Assembly (NCBI GenBank): GCA_905209865.1
Contig: CAJLUP010000122.1
Location: forward strand, 1-5,204
Length of the DNA: 5,204 nt
Source of the DNA: an uncultured Lachnospiraceae bacterium
GTDB lineage: Bacteria; Bacillota; Clostridia; Lachnospirales; Lachnospiraceae
Direction of reading: 5' to 3'
In this document: in pieces, positions 1 through 5,204 of the stretch
Position numbering within the stretch: position 1 is the stretch's first letter
Layout of the letters: every line of letters begins with the position of its first letter
Notes under the pieces: generated by a model
The model's input: only the letters and a program-made list of their open reading frames with translations
The model's database searches: none
Told to the model about the DNA's origin: nothing
Made by a program: the position numbers and the translations under genes

Positions 1-377
1 CTGTGTTTATGCATTATGCAGATCATGAGGAAAAGGAAAAAGAGATTCAGCTTACATATGCGGAGAAAGCGGAAAGTTATATCGAGACAAATTATTCTTA
101 TCCGATCACAGTGGAAGAGATTGCTTCCTATGTCGGAATCAGCCGGAGTCATTTGTTCCGCTCTTTTCAAAACTATATGAATAGATCTCCGAAAGAGTAT
201 CTGACAGAATACCGGATCAAGCAGGCATGCAGGCTTTTAAGGGAAACAACGTTGTCTGTATCGGCGATTGCATATTCCGTTGGATTTGAAAATAATCTTT
301 ATTTTTCCAAGGCGTTTCGTAAGCAGAAAGGGAAAAGTCCTTCTGAATATCGCAAAAGTCATTCCGAAAACAGGTGA
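1..377 (+). CDS. AraC-family transcriptional regulator, C-terminal DNA-binding part (5' truncated by window edge)
   Basis: This is the C-terminal DNA-binding region of an AraC/XylS-type regulator. The reading frame is open to the left edge, so the true start and the usual N-terminal effector domain lie outside the window; the GTG at 3 is probably just an internal valine codon. Counting from that codon, residues 1-20 are a charged linker. The first helix-turn-helix covers about 36-58 (ITVEEIASYVGISRSHLFRSF) and the second about 84-107. The family signature follows in the form GFxxxxYFSKAFRKxxGKSPSEYRK at 94-118. Full-length members usually have about 250-300 residues, so more than half is missing. 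Target genes and ligand cannot be inferred. The deacetylase gene starts about 87 bp downstream on the same strand and may be co-transcribed or controlled by this protein; that is inference from position only. Confidence 0.93.
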   Translation, partial: VFMHYADHEEKEKEIQLTYAEKAESYIETNYSYPITVEEIASYVGISRSHLFRSFQNYMNRSPKEYLTEYRIKQACRLLRETTLSVSAIAYSVGFENNLYFSKAFRKQKGKSPSEYRKSHSENR

Positions 378-464
378 CGGCTTTCTAATGATGCTCTCTG
401 TGTGCATCCGCAGGGGCAGAAGAACATATACTGGGAAAGAAGAGAAGAATAAGGCAGATATGTG

Positions 465-1160
465 ATGGAGCGAAACAGAAAAATATGGATGCAGATATTG
501 GCGCTGGCAGCAGTGCTTCGTTTCTTTCCGGTCGATTTTCAAATGGCTGTTCCGGTTGATGCAGGACAGATTACAGTGAAGACAGAAGAACAGCAGACTG
601 AGAAACCAAAACTTGCGCTTACATTTGATGACGGACCGAGCAGGGAGCATACTTCAAAGCTTTTGGACGGATTGAAAGAGCGGGGAGTCAAAGCAACTTT
701 TTTTCTGATCGGGGCGAATTTGGAAAAAGAGGGGAACGCGGAAATCGTAAAAAGAATGTATGAAGAAGGACATCTTATCGGAAATCATACGTATCATCAT
801 GTAGATCTGTCGAAGCTTGGAGAAAAAGAGGCGGAAACGGAACTTAAGATGACAGATGCGGCGATCGAAAAAATGATAGGTCAAAAAACAGAATTCATCC
901 GTCCGCCCTTTGGCGCAATGCCAAAAAGTGGGGAAGATCCGGAAAAATTATATGTGAAATGGACGGTGGATTCGCGCGACTGGGTTACGAAAAATGTAGG
1001 ACAGATCGTTCGGGAAGTGACGAAAGATACGGAAGACGGAGATATCATTCTCATGCATGACTGTTATGGAGAATCGGTGGAAGCGGCATTAAAGATTATT
1101 GATATTATGGAAGAAAAAGGTTATGAGTTCGTGACGGCGGACGAATTACTTGTTGAGTGA
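465..1160 (+). CDS. NodB-type polysaccharide (peptidoglycan/chitooligosaccharide) deacetylase, extracytoplasmic
   Basis: This carbohydrate esterase family 4 protein hydrolyses N-acetyl groups from a glycan, most likely peptidoglycan, outside the membrane. All five NodB motifs are intact (numbered from the ATG at 465): TFDDG 53-57, with D55 as expected base and D56 as metal ligand; HTYHH 108-112, with H108 and H112 as metal ligands; RPPFG 146-150; DSRDW 169-173; and LMHD 196-199, with H198 as catalytic acid. The N-terminus (residues 1-30) has a basic RNRK patch and a short hydrophobic stretch interrupted by an arginine, so it is a weak signal peptide or membrane anchor. At 231 residues it is a minimal single-domain enzyme. 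A GTG at 462 directly precedes the ATG and would add one residue; AAGG at 451-454 could serve either. The exact substrate (GlcNAc or MurNAc; PgdA- or PdaA-like) cannot be read from the sequence. Confidence 0.93.
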   Translation: MERNRKIWMQILALAAVLRFFPVDFQMAVPVDAGQITVKTEEQQTEKPKLALTFDDGPSREHTSKLLDGLKERGVKATFFLIGANLEKEGNAEIVKRMYEEGHLIGNHTYHHVDLSKLGEKEAETELKMTDAAIEKMIGQKTEFIRPPFGAMPKSGEDPEKLYVKWTVDSRDWVTKNVGQIVREVTKDTEDGDIILMHDCYGESVEAALKIIDIMEEKGYEFVTADELLVE

Positions 1161-1188
1161 TATTATGAAAGATAGGATGGAAAAACAG

Positions 1189-1938
1189 ATGATAAATGAG
1201 TATTCAAGAACAGAGCTTTTGCTTGGCAGTGAAGGGGTGGAGAAGTTAAAGAAGTCGTCTGTCGCAGTGTTCGGCGTAGGCGGCGTGGGTTCCCACTGTA
1301 TTGAAGCTTTGGCAAGATCTGCGGTGGGAAGATTAGTGCTGATCGATAATGATGAAGTATCTCTTACAAATATTAATCGGCAGTCCATTGCTTATCACAG
1401 TACAATCGGCAGGATGAAGACAGAGGTTATGAAGGAGAGGATTCGGGATATTAATCCGAAGATTGCAGTCGAGACATATGAGACGTTTGTGCTGCCTCAA
1501 AATACAGAACAGATTTTTGGACAGATTGGACCGGTAGATTATATCGTGGATGCCATTGATACAGTCAGCGCCAAAATTGCGATCGTTCAGTATGCCAAAG
1601 AGAAAAGTATTCCGATCATCAGCAGTATGGGAACCGGAAATAAGCTTCATGGAGAATTGTTTGAGATCTCAGATCTGTCAAAGACAAGTATGTGCCCGCT
1701 TTGTAAAGTGATGAGAAAAGAATTAAAAAATCGTGGGATTATCCATTTAAAAGTATTGTATTCAAAAGAAAAACCAATCGATACGTCAGGACGTACGACA
1801 GGGGAAGATCAGGGAATGAGAAGATCGGTTCCTGGGAGCATTTCTTTTGTTCCGCCTGTGGCAGGACTTTTGATAGCGGGAGAAGTGATCCGCAGTCTGA
1901 CCGGGGTTGGGCAGAGAGAAGCTGGAGAAAAAGGATAG
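1189..1938 (+). CDS. tcdA: tRNA threonylcarbamoyladenosine dehydratase (TcdA/CsdL/YgdL family)
   Basis: This is an E1-like ThiF/MoeB-fold enzyme that uses ATP to cyclise N6-threonylcarbamoyladenosine at position 37 of ANN-decoding tRNAs to the cyclic form ct6A. Numbered from the ATG at 1189 (249 residues), it shows the nucleotide-binding GVGGVG at 29-34, the acidic LIDND at 51-55, the E1-type NINRQ at 61-65, DAIDT at 121-125, and SSMGTGNK at 145-152. A family-typical C-terminal PPVAGLLIAGEVIRSL lies at 222-237. The length fits the family (about 250). The start is uncertain: ATG codons at 1165, 1177 and 1189 are all in frame. I prefer 1189 because the protein then begins MINEYSRTEL, as Firmicute homologues (such as B. 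subtilis YrvM) begin shortly before the same SRxEL segment, and AGGA lies 11 nt upstream. It sits 28 bp after the deacetylase and 21 bp before rarA. A CPLC pair at 169-172 could bind metal, but no second pair is evident. Confidence 0.92.
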   Translation: MINEYSRTELLLGSEGVEKLKKSSVAVFGVGGVGSHCIEALARSAVGRLVLIDNDEVSLTNINRQSIAYHSTIGRMKTEVMKERIRDINPKIAVETYETFVLPQNTEQIFGQIGPVDYIVDAIDTVSAKIAIVQYAKEKSIPIISSMGTGNKLHGELFEISDLSKTSMCPLCKVMRKELKNRGIIHLKVLYSKEKPIDTSGRTTGEDQGMRRSVPGSISFVPPVAGLLIAGEVIRSLTGVGQREAGEKG

Positions 1939-1947
1939 GAAAGACAG

Positions 1948-1953
1948 AAGGAG
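1948..1953 (+). promoter_or_regulatory. Ribosome binding site of rarA
   Basis: AAGGAG lies 6 nt before the ATG at 1960. It is the strongest Shine-Dalgarno match on the plus strand and fixes the rarA start. Confidence 0.85.
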
Positions 1954-1959
1954 AAACAG

Positions 1960-3276
1960 ATGGATTTATTTGATTATATGCGGGAGACAAAGAAGGAGAA
2001 AGAATCGCCGCTGGCTTCCAGAATGCGGCCGAAGACTCTTGATGAAGTGGTTGGACAACAGCATATTATAGGAAAGGATAAGCTGTTATACCGGGCGATC
2101 AAGGCGGACAAACTTAGTTCGGTCATTTTCTACGGGCCTCCGGGAACCGGCAAAACGACGCTTGCGAAAGTGATCGCAAATACGACAAGCGCTGAGTTTC
2201 AACAGATCAATGCAACTGTTGCAGGGAAAAAAGATATGGAAGAAGTCGTAAGACGGGCAAAGGATATGCAGGGAATGTACGGAAAACGAACCATTCTTTT
2301 TATTGATGAGATCCATCGGTTTAACAAAGGGCAGCAGGATTATCTGCTTCCGTTCGTGGAGGATGGAACGGTTATTTTGATCGGAGCCACAACGGAGAAT
2401 CCGTATTTTGAGGTGAACAGCGCTTTGATCTCACGCTCCGCGGTGTTTGAATTAAAATTACTTGAAAAAGAAGATATTAAAACACTTCTGCTGCGGGCGG
2501 TGAACGATGAAGAAAAAGGCTTGGGAAGTTTTCATGCCGAGCTGGATGAGGATGCTCTTGAATTTTTGGCGGACGTATCTGGAGGAGATGCAAGAAGTGC
2601 TCTGAATGCGGTTGAACTTGGCGTTTTGACAACGAAAAGGTCGGAAGACGGGATCATTCACATTACACTTGAAGTTGCATCGGAATGTATCCAGAAAAGA
2701 GTCATAAATTATGATAAAAAAGGGGATAACCATTATGATATTATCTCGGCGTTTATTAAAAGTATGCGTGGATCAGATCCTGATGCAGCAGTGTTCTATC
2801 TGGCAAAAATGCTGTATGCAGGAGAAGATGTGAAGTTTATTGCCCGCCGTATCATGATCTGCGCGGCGGAGGATGTGGGAAATGCGGATCCGATGGCGCT
2901 GACTGTTGCTGTTTCTGCAGCGCAGGCAGTAGAGCGTATTGGAATGCCTGAATCACAGATTATTTTATCTCAGGCAGTAATTTATGTGGCATGTGCGCCG
3001 AAAAGCAATTCTGCGGTCAATGCGATTTTTGCTGCAAATGAAGCTGTGAAAACTCATCAGACAACGGTACCTTCGCATCTTCAGGATGCTCATTACAAAG
3101 GTTCTCAAAAACTTGGTCATGGGATTGGGTATAAATATGCACATGATTTTCCGGGGCACTATGTGAAACAGCAATATCTTCCGAATGAAATAAAAGATGC
3201 CCGTTTCTATGAACCGGGCATCTTAGGATATGAAAAAAGGATGCAGGAATATTTAGAGAAGATTCGTGAGGAGTAA
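1960..3276 (+). CDS. rarA: Replication-associated recombination protein A, AAA+ ATPase (RarA/MgsA)
   Basis: RarA is a cytoplasmic clamp-loader-like AAA+ ATPase that acts at stalled or damaged replication forks. The 438 residues match the usual family length and nothing is broken. The sequence opens with ASRMRPKTLDEVVGQQH at 19-35, typical of clamp-loader relatives. It then shows Walker A GPPGTGKT 59-66, Walker B LFIDEIHR 113-120, sensor 1 GATTEN 142-147, a likely arginine finger in LISRS 156-160, and sensor 2 GGDAR 208-212. The C-terminal tetramerisation and RarA-specific region includes MRGSDPDAAVFYLAKML 269-285, RRIMICAAEDVGNADP 296-311, and YKYAHDFPGHYVKQQYLP 391-408. The gene follows tcdA by 21 bp. 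Its last 24 bp overlap the end of the opposing DUF4364 gene, and codons 412-422 contain a perfect inverted repeat that appears to end the minus-strand operon. Confidence 0.97.
   Translation: MDLFDYMRETKKEKESPLASRMRPKTLDEVVGQQHIIGKDKLLYRAIKADKLSSVIFYGPPGTGKTTLAKVIANTTSAEFQQINATVAGKKDMEEVVRRAKDMQGMYGKRTILFIDEIHRFNKGQQDYLLPFVEDGTVILIGATTENPYFEVNSALISRSAVFELKLLEKEDIKTLLLRAVNDEEKGLGSFHAELDEDALEFLADVSGGDARSALNAVELGVLTTKRSEDGIIHITLEVASECIQKRVINYDKKGDNHYDIISAFIKSMRGSDPDAAVFYLAKMLYAGEDVKFIARRIMICAAEDVGNADPMALTVAVSAAQAVERIGMPESQIILSQAVIYVACAPKSNSAVNAIFAANEAVKTHQTTVPSHLQDAHYKGSQKLGHGIGYKYAHDFPGHYVKQQYLPNEIKDARFYEPGILGYEKRMQEYLEKIREE
3194..3224 (-). terminator. Rho-independent terminator of the minus-strand operon, embedded in the 3' end of rarA
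   Basis: AAGATGCCCG at 3194-3203 and CGGGCATCTT at 3215-3224 form a perfect 10-bp inverted repeat around an 11-nt loop. The loop can itself pair TTC with GAA after one mismatch. Read on the minus strand, the stem begins 28 nt past the DUF4364 stop codon, and the strand continues CTTTTATTTCATT, a U-rich exit tract. The plus strand has no T tract after the stem, so the element is directional and suits the minus-strand genes. The U tract is interrupted by A and C, so efficiency may be partial. The whole element lies inside rarA codons. Confidence 0.72.
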
Positions 3277-3765
3277 AGTGTAGATCTCCTGACTTTTTAA
3301 ATTCCAGTGATTCGTAATGGCTTCGGCTTCTTTTTCGGTCGGAACGGTCAGTTTCAGATCGATGAGGCTGAAGCCGTTTTCTACAATCTGGCATCTTGCT
3401 TCATATTCTTTATTTGTGTTCAGATAGTAATCAGCTTTTACTGATACTTCCTCTTTTAAATCGTATTGTTTTTCTGTCAGAAAATCATCAATGTCTTTGC
3501 GGATCGCGGGTGAGATCTTATTGCTGAAATAATGGATCGTCTCCGCGCCGCTTTCTGTAAGATGATAAAGTGTCCGATTATGGGTTGTCTCAGTACGGAT
3601 CAGTTCGGATTGTGTCAGTTCGGAAATCGCTTCCTGCAATTTAAAGTAAGTTGTATACCCTTTATCAAGTACAAATTCCGATATCTGAGAAGTAGTGAGC
3701 GGAAAATCAACTTTGTTCAGCATATAGAGTATGATCAGTTTATACAATGTAAATGTTTCAGCCAT
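3253..3765 (-). CDS. DUF4364 family winged-helix protein, putative transcriptional regulator
   Basis: This 170-residue cytoplasmic protein matches the DUF4364 family of clostridia in length and sequence character; no biochemical role is known to me. Residues 6-78 read as a winged helix. A first helix is TLYKLIILYMLNKVD at 6-20, a helix-turn-helix covers about 24-54 (TTSQISEFVL, then YFKLQEAISELTQSEL), and a wing follows at IRTETTHNRTLYHLT 56-70. The C-terminal half (about 85-170) is mixed alpha/beta with a distinctive VPTEKEAEAITNHW segment at 141-154, and might be a ligand or dimer domain. The ATG at 3765 overlaps the end of the radical SAM gene (ATGGCTGA, 8 bp), and AGGGAAAGGA upstream gives a strong ribosome site. 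The two genes are therefore probably coupled in translation. The stop overlaps the end of rarA by 24 bp. A regulatory role is inferred from the fold only. Confidence 0.88.
   Translation of the reverse strand: MAETFTLYKLIILYMLNKVDFPLTTSQISEFVLDKGYTTYFKLQEAISELTQSELIRTETTHNRTLYHLTESGAETIHYFSNKISPAIRKDIDDFLTEKQYDLKEEVSVKADYYLNTNKEYEARCQIVENGFSLIDLKLTVPTEKEAEAITNHWNLKSQEIYTLLLTNLL
3266..3297 (+). terminator. Weak candidate terminator of the tcdA-rarA unit, inside the DUF4364 coding end
   Basis: AGGAG at 3269-3273 pairs with CTCCT at 3286-3290 around a 12-nt loop. Two further pairs (GT 3266-3267 with AC 3292-3293) lie beyond a G-G mismatch, and a TTTTT run follows at 3294-3298. The rarA stop codon lies in the loop. 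The stem is short and low in energy, so this is only a candidate. Confidence 0.35.
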
Positions 3766-4702
3766 GATAATCCTTTCCCTGCCAAATGTCTTGTTGTTTT
3801 AAATATTGATGAAACCGGTTTAAGACAGTCCTTTTTGCACTTGTCCACAGCGGCGCAATGAGAAGCTCTTTCGGTCCGTCTCCGGTCAGTCTGTGGATGA
3901 CGATATCAGGGCGCAGCTTTGCGATACATGCGCCGAGAATCTCGATATATTCCTTCATGTCAGGTATATGAAACGGGGATTTTTCGTAAACGGCGGCAAG
4001 ATCTGTTCCTTTTAATATATGAAGAAGCTGCAGCTTGATCCCCTGAATATCAAGCGTGTTTAAATGGTTGATCGTATCAAGCATCATCTCTTTCGTTTCA
4101 TTCGGAAGAAAGAGGATGACATGAACGATGACGGTAATCCCCCGTTTTCGGAGCTGTCGTACCGCTTCATCAAAAACTTCCAAAGGGTATCCACGCCGGA
4201 TGAAGCGCGCTGTTTGGGGATGGATTGTCTGAAGTCCCAGTTCCACCCAGACAGGTTTGATTTGATTCAGCCTGTCCAAAAGCTCAAGTACGGCAGGGGG
4301 CAGACAGTCCGGTCTTGTGGCAATGGAAAGAGCACAGACGTCAGGATCGTTGATTGCCTCTGTAAATACTTTTTCCAGATAATCTACAGGTGCATAAGTA
4401 TTTGTAAATGCCTGAAAGTAAGCGATGAATCTGCGTACCGGGCGTTTTTCCTTTATCTTGGCTTTCCCTTCGCGAAGCTGTTCTGTGATCGAAAGAGCGG
4501 CGTTTCCTGCAAAGTCTCCTGATCCCATTGCGCTGCAGAAGATGCATCCGCCGGTTCCGACATGACCGTCTCTGTTGGGACAAGTCATACCTCCGTTGAG
4601 AGTGACCTTATATACTTTTTCTCCAAATAAATGATGCAGATGGAGATTGAGAGAAGAGTAACGTTCCTTATCCGGTTGGGACTGCGAAAAAACAGGAGTC
4701 AT
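3758..4702 (-). CDS. TIGR01212-family radical SAM protein (YhcC/YtqA-like), probable tRNA-modification enzyme
   Basis: This is a cytoplasmic radical S-adenosylmethionine enzyme of the TIGR01212 type, related to E. coli YhcC and B. subtilis YtqA. The cluster cysteines are C41, C53 and C56 in TCPNRDG...GGCIFC; this wide C-x11-C-x2-C spacing is characteristic of the family rather than the standard CxxxCxxC. Other signatures are YFQAFTNTYAP at 95-105, SIATRPDC at 126-133, WVELGLQT at 152-159, LQLLHILKGT at 224-233 and RLTGDGPKELLIAPLW at 271-286. The length of 314 is normal. The ATG at 4702 is chosen because it shares a base with the upstream stop (TAATG) and has AAAGGAA 8 nt before it; the longer frame to 4747 would run into the malic enzyme gene. 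My recollection is that YtqA has been tied to wobble-uridine (mnm5s2U) tRNA modification; the transfer to this protein is inference. Confidence 0.93.
   Translation of the reverse strand: MTPVFSQSQPDKERYSSLNLHLHHLFGEKVYKVTLNGGMTCPNRDGHVGTGGCIFCSAMGSGDFAGNAALSITEQLREGKAKIKEKRPVRRFIAYFQAFTNTYAPVDYLEKVFTEAINDPDVCALSIATRPDCLPPAVLELLDRLNQIKPVWVELGLQTIHPQTARFIRRGYPLEVFDEAVRQLRKRGITVIVHVILFLPNETKEMMLDTINHLNTLDIQGIKLQLLHILKGTDLAAVYEKSPFHIPDMKEYIEILGACIAKLRPDIVIHRLTGDGPKELLIAPLWTSAKRTVLNRFHQYLKQQDIWQGKDYHG
3771..3780 (-). promoter_or_regulatory. Ribosome binding site of the DUF4364 gene
   Basis: On the minus strand AGGGAAAGGA lies 5 nt before the ATG at 3765, inside the last codons of the radical SAM gene. 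It supports this start and reinitiation after the upstream stop. Confidence 0.7.
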
Positions 4703-5204
4703 TAAATTAATTCCTTTATTGCGCGGCTGACCGTTTCTGCAACACATGGGTCAAATGCCTGCGGTAAAATGTTGTTTTCAGAAAGTTCGTCATCAGGAAC
4801 AAGTCCGGCGATGGCTTTCGCGGCAGCCAGTTTCATTTCTTCCGTAATCTGAGATGCTCGTCCTTCTAAAGCTCCTTTGAAGATACCAGGGAAGGCAACG
4901 ACATTATTTACCTGATTCGGAAAATCAGAACGGCCTGTTCCGACAACTTTTGCTCCGGCTGCTTTGGCAAGATCAGGCATGATCTCAGGAACCGGATTTG
5001 CCATGGCGAAGAGAATCGCGTCGTTGTTCATAGAAGCGACCATTTCTTCAGTGACGATACCGGGAGCAGAAACACCTACGAAGATATCTGCGCCCTTCAG
5101 GGCATCGGCTAAAGTTCCGGAAGCGTTTTGAAGATTCGTTACTTCTGCCATTTCTTTTTGCATCCAGTTTAAATTCTTGGAGTCTTTGGAAATGATTCCG
5201 TTGA
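4702..5204 (-). CDS. Malic enzyme (NAD(P)-dependent, short bacterial type), C-terminal part (5' truncated by window edge)
   Basis: Malic enzyme oxidatively decarboxylates malate to pyruvate and CO2 with NAD or NADP in the cytoplasm. The frame is open to the right edge: codons upstream of the internal ATG at 5163 read GIISKDSKNLNWM, which continues the family pattern, so the true start is outside the window. Visible features of the NAD-binding domain are GADIFVGVSAPGIVTEEM, then FAMANPVPEIMPDLA, then GTGRSDFPNQVNNVVAFPGIFKGAL, where the FPNQVNN asparagines belong to the malate site. The C-terminal FDPCVAETVSRAIKELI resembles the end of short (about 390-residue) bacterial malic enzymes. About 167 residues are present. 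The cofactor-selecting N-terminal part of the Rossmann domain is not visible, so NAD or NADP preference is undecided. The stop TAA shares its last base with the radical SAM start. Confidence 0.93.
   Translation of the reverse strand, partial: NGIISKDSKNLNWMQKEMAEVTNLQNASGTLADALKGADIFVGVSAPGIVTEEMVASMNNDAILFAMANPVPEIMPDLAKAAGAKVVGTGRSDFPNQVNNVVAFPGIFKGALEGRASQITEEMKLAAAKAIAGLVPDDELSENNILPQAFDPCVAETVSRAIKELI
4711..4717 (-). promoter_or_regulatory. Ribosome binding site deciding the radical SAM gene start
   Basis: On the minus strand AAAGGAA lies 8 nt before the ATG at 4702, inside the last codons of the malic enzyme gene. It favours the 314-residue protein over the 15-residue longer frame. Confidence 0.75.

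Noticed and set aside
390..408. GATGC/GCATC 5-bp inverted repeat after the AraC-family stop
   Set aside because: The stem is short and no T tract follows, so it is not supported as a terminator.
427..432. TATACT as a possible -10 box before the deacetylase gene
   Set aside because: No acceptable -35 hexamer lies 16-18 bp upstream (GCATCC region) and there is no extended -10 TG, so a promoter is not supported.
268..465. 65-codon plus-strand frame bridging the AraC-family and deacetylase genes
   Set aside because: It overlaps the AraC-family coding end in another frame, resembles no family I recognise, and lacks a convincing ribosome site.
237..650. 137-codon minus-strand frame opposite the AraC-family and deacetylase genes
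   Set aside because: It is antisense to two well-supported genes and its cysteine- and phenylalanine-rich translation looks like a shadow frame.
3017..3394. 125-codon minus-strand frame across the rarA/DUF4364 junction
   Set aside because: It is out of frame with the DUF4364 gene and antisense to rarA, and has no recognisable domain.
4064..4522. 152-codon plus-strand frame opposite the radical SAM gene
   Set aside because: It lies wholly antisense to a gene with intact family motifs, and its translation shows no recognisable domain.
4703..4747. 15-residue N-terminal extension of the radical SAM protein
   Set aside because: It would lie inside the malic enzyme coding end and lacks family similarity, while the ATG at 4702 has a good ribosome site and stop-start coupling.

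Overview
The window looks like ordinary chromosomal DNA from a low-to-mid GC Firmicute, most likely a Lachnospiraceae-type clostridium. The evidence is AGGAG-type ribosome binding sites, densely packed genes, and a DUF4364 protein next to a TIGR01212-type radical SAM protein, a pairing I associate with that group. The assignment comes from protein character only; no rRNA or other species marker is present.

The plus strand (1-3276) carries four genes in one direction: the C-terminal DNA-binding part of an AraC-family regulator cut by the left edge, a secreted or membrane-anchored NodB-type polysaccharide deacetylase, the tRNA t6A37 dehydratase TcdA, and the replication-associated AAA+ ATPase RarA. 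The last three are separated by 21-28 bp and probably share a transcript. The gap of about 87 bp after the AraC gene has no convincing terminator or promoter.

The minus strand (3253-5204, read right to left) carries three tightly coupled genes. These are the C-terminal part of a bacterial malic enzyme cut by the right edge, a TIGR01212/YtqA/YhcC-family radical SAM protein joined to it by a TAATG stop-start overlap, and a DUF4364 winged-helix protein that overlaps the radical SAM gene by 8 bp.

The two units converge with no intergenic space: rarA and the DUF4364 gene overlap tail to tail by 24 bp. The most notable structure is a perfect 10-bp inverted repeat inside the 3' coding end of rarA (3194-3224). 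On the minus strand it is followed by a U-rich tract 28 nt past the DUF4364 stop, so it looks like the terminator of the minus-strand operon built into the opposing gene. A weaker candidate for rarA lies inside the DUF4364 gene.

There are no RNA genes, mobile elements, CRISPR arrays or long repeats, and no intergenic stretch above 300 bp. I see no clear novel system. The points of interest are the convergent overlap, the coding-embedded terminator, and the association of a tRNA-modification-type radical SAM enzyme with an uncharacterised DUF4364 regulator.
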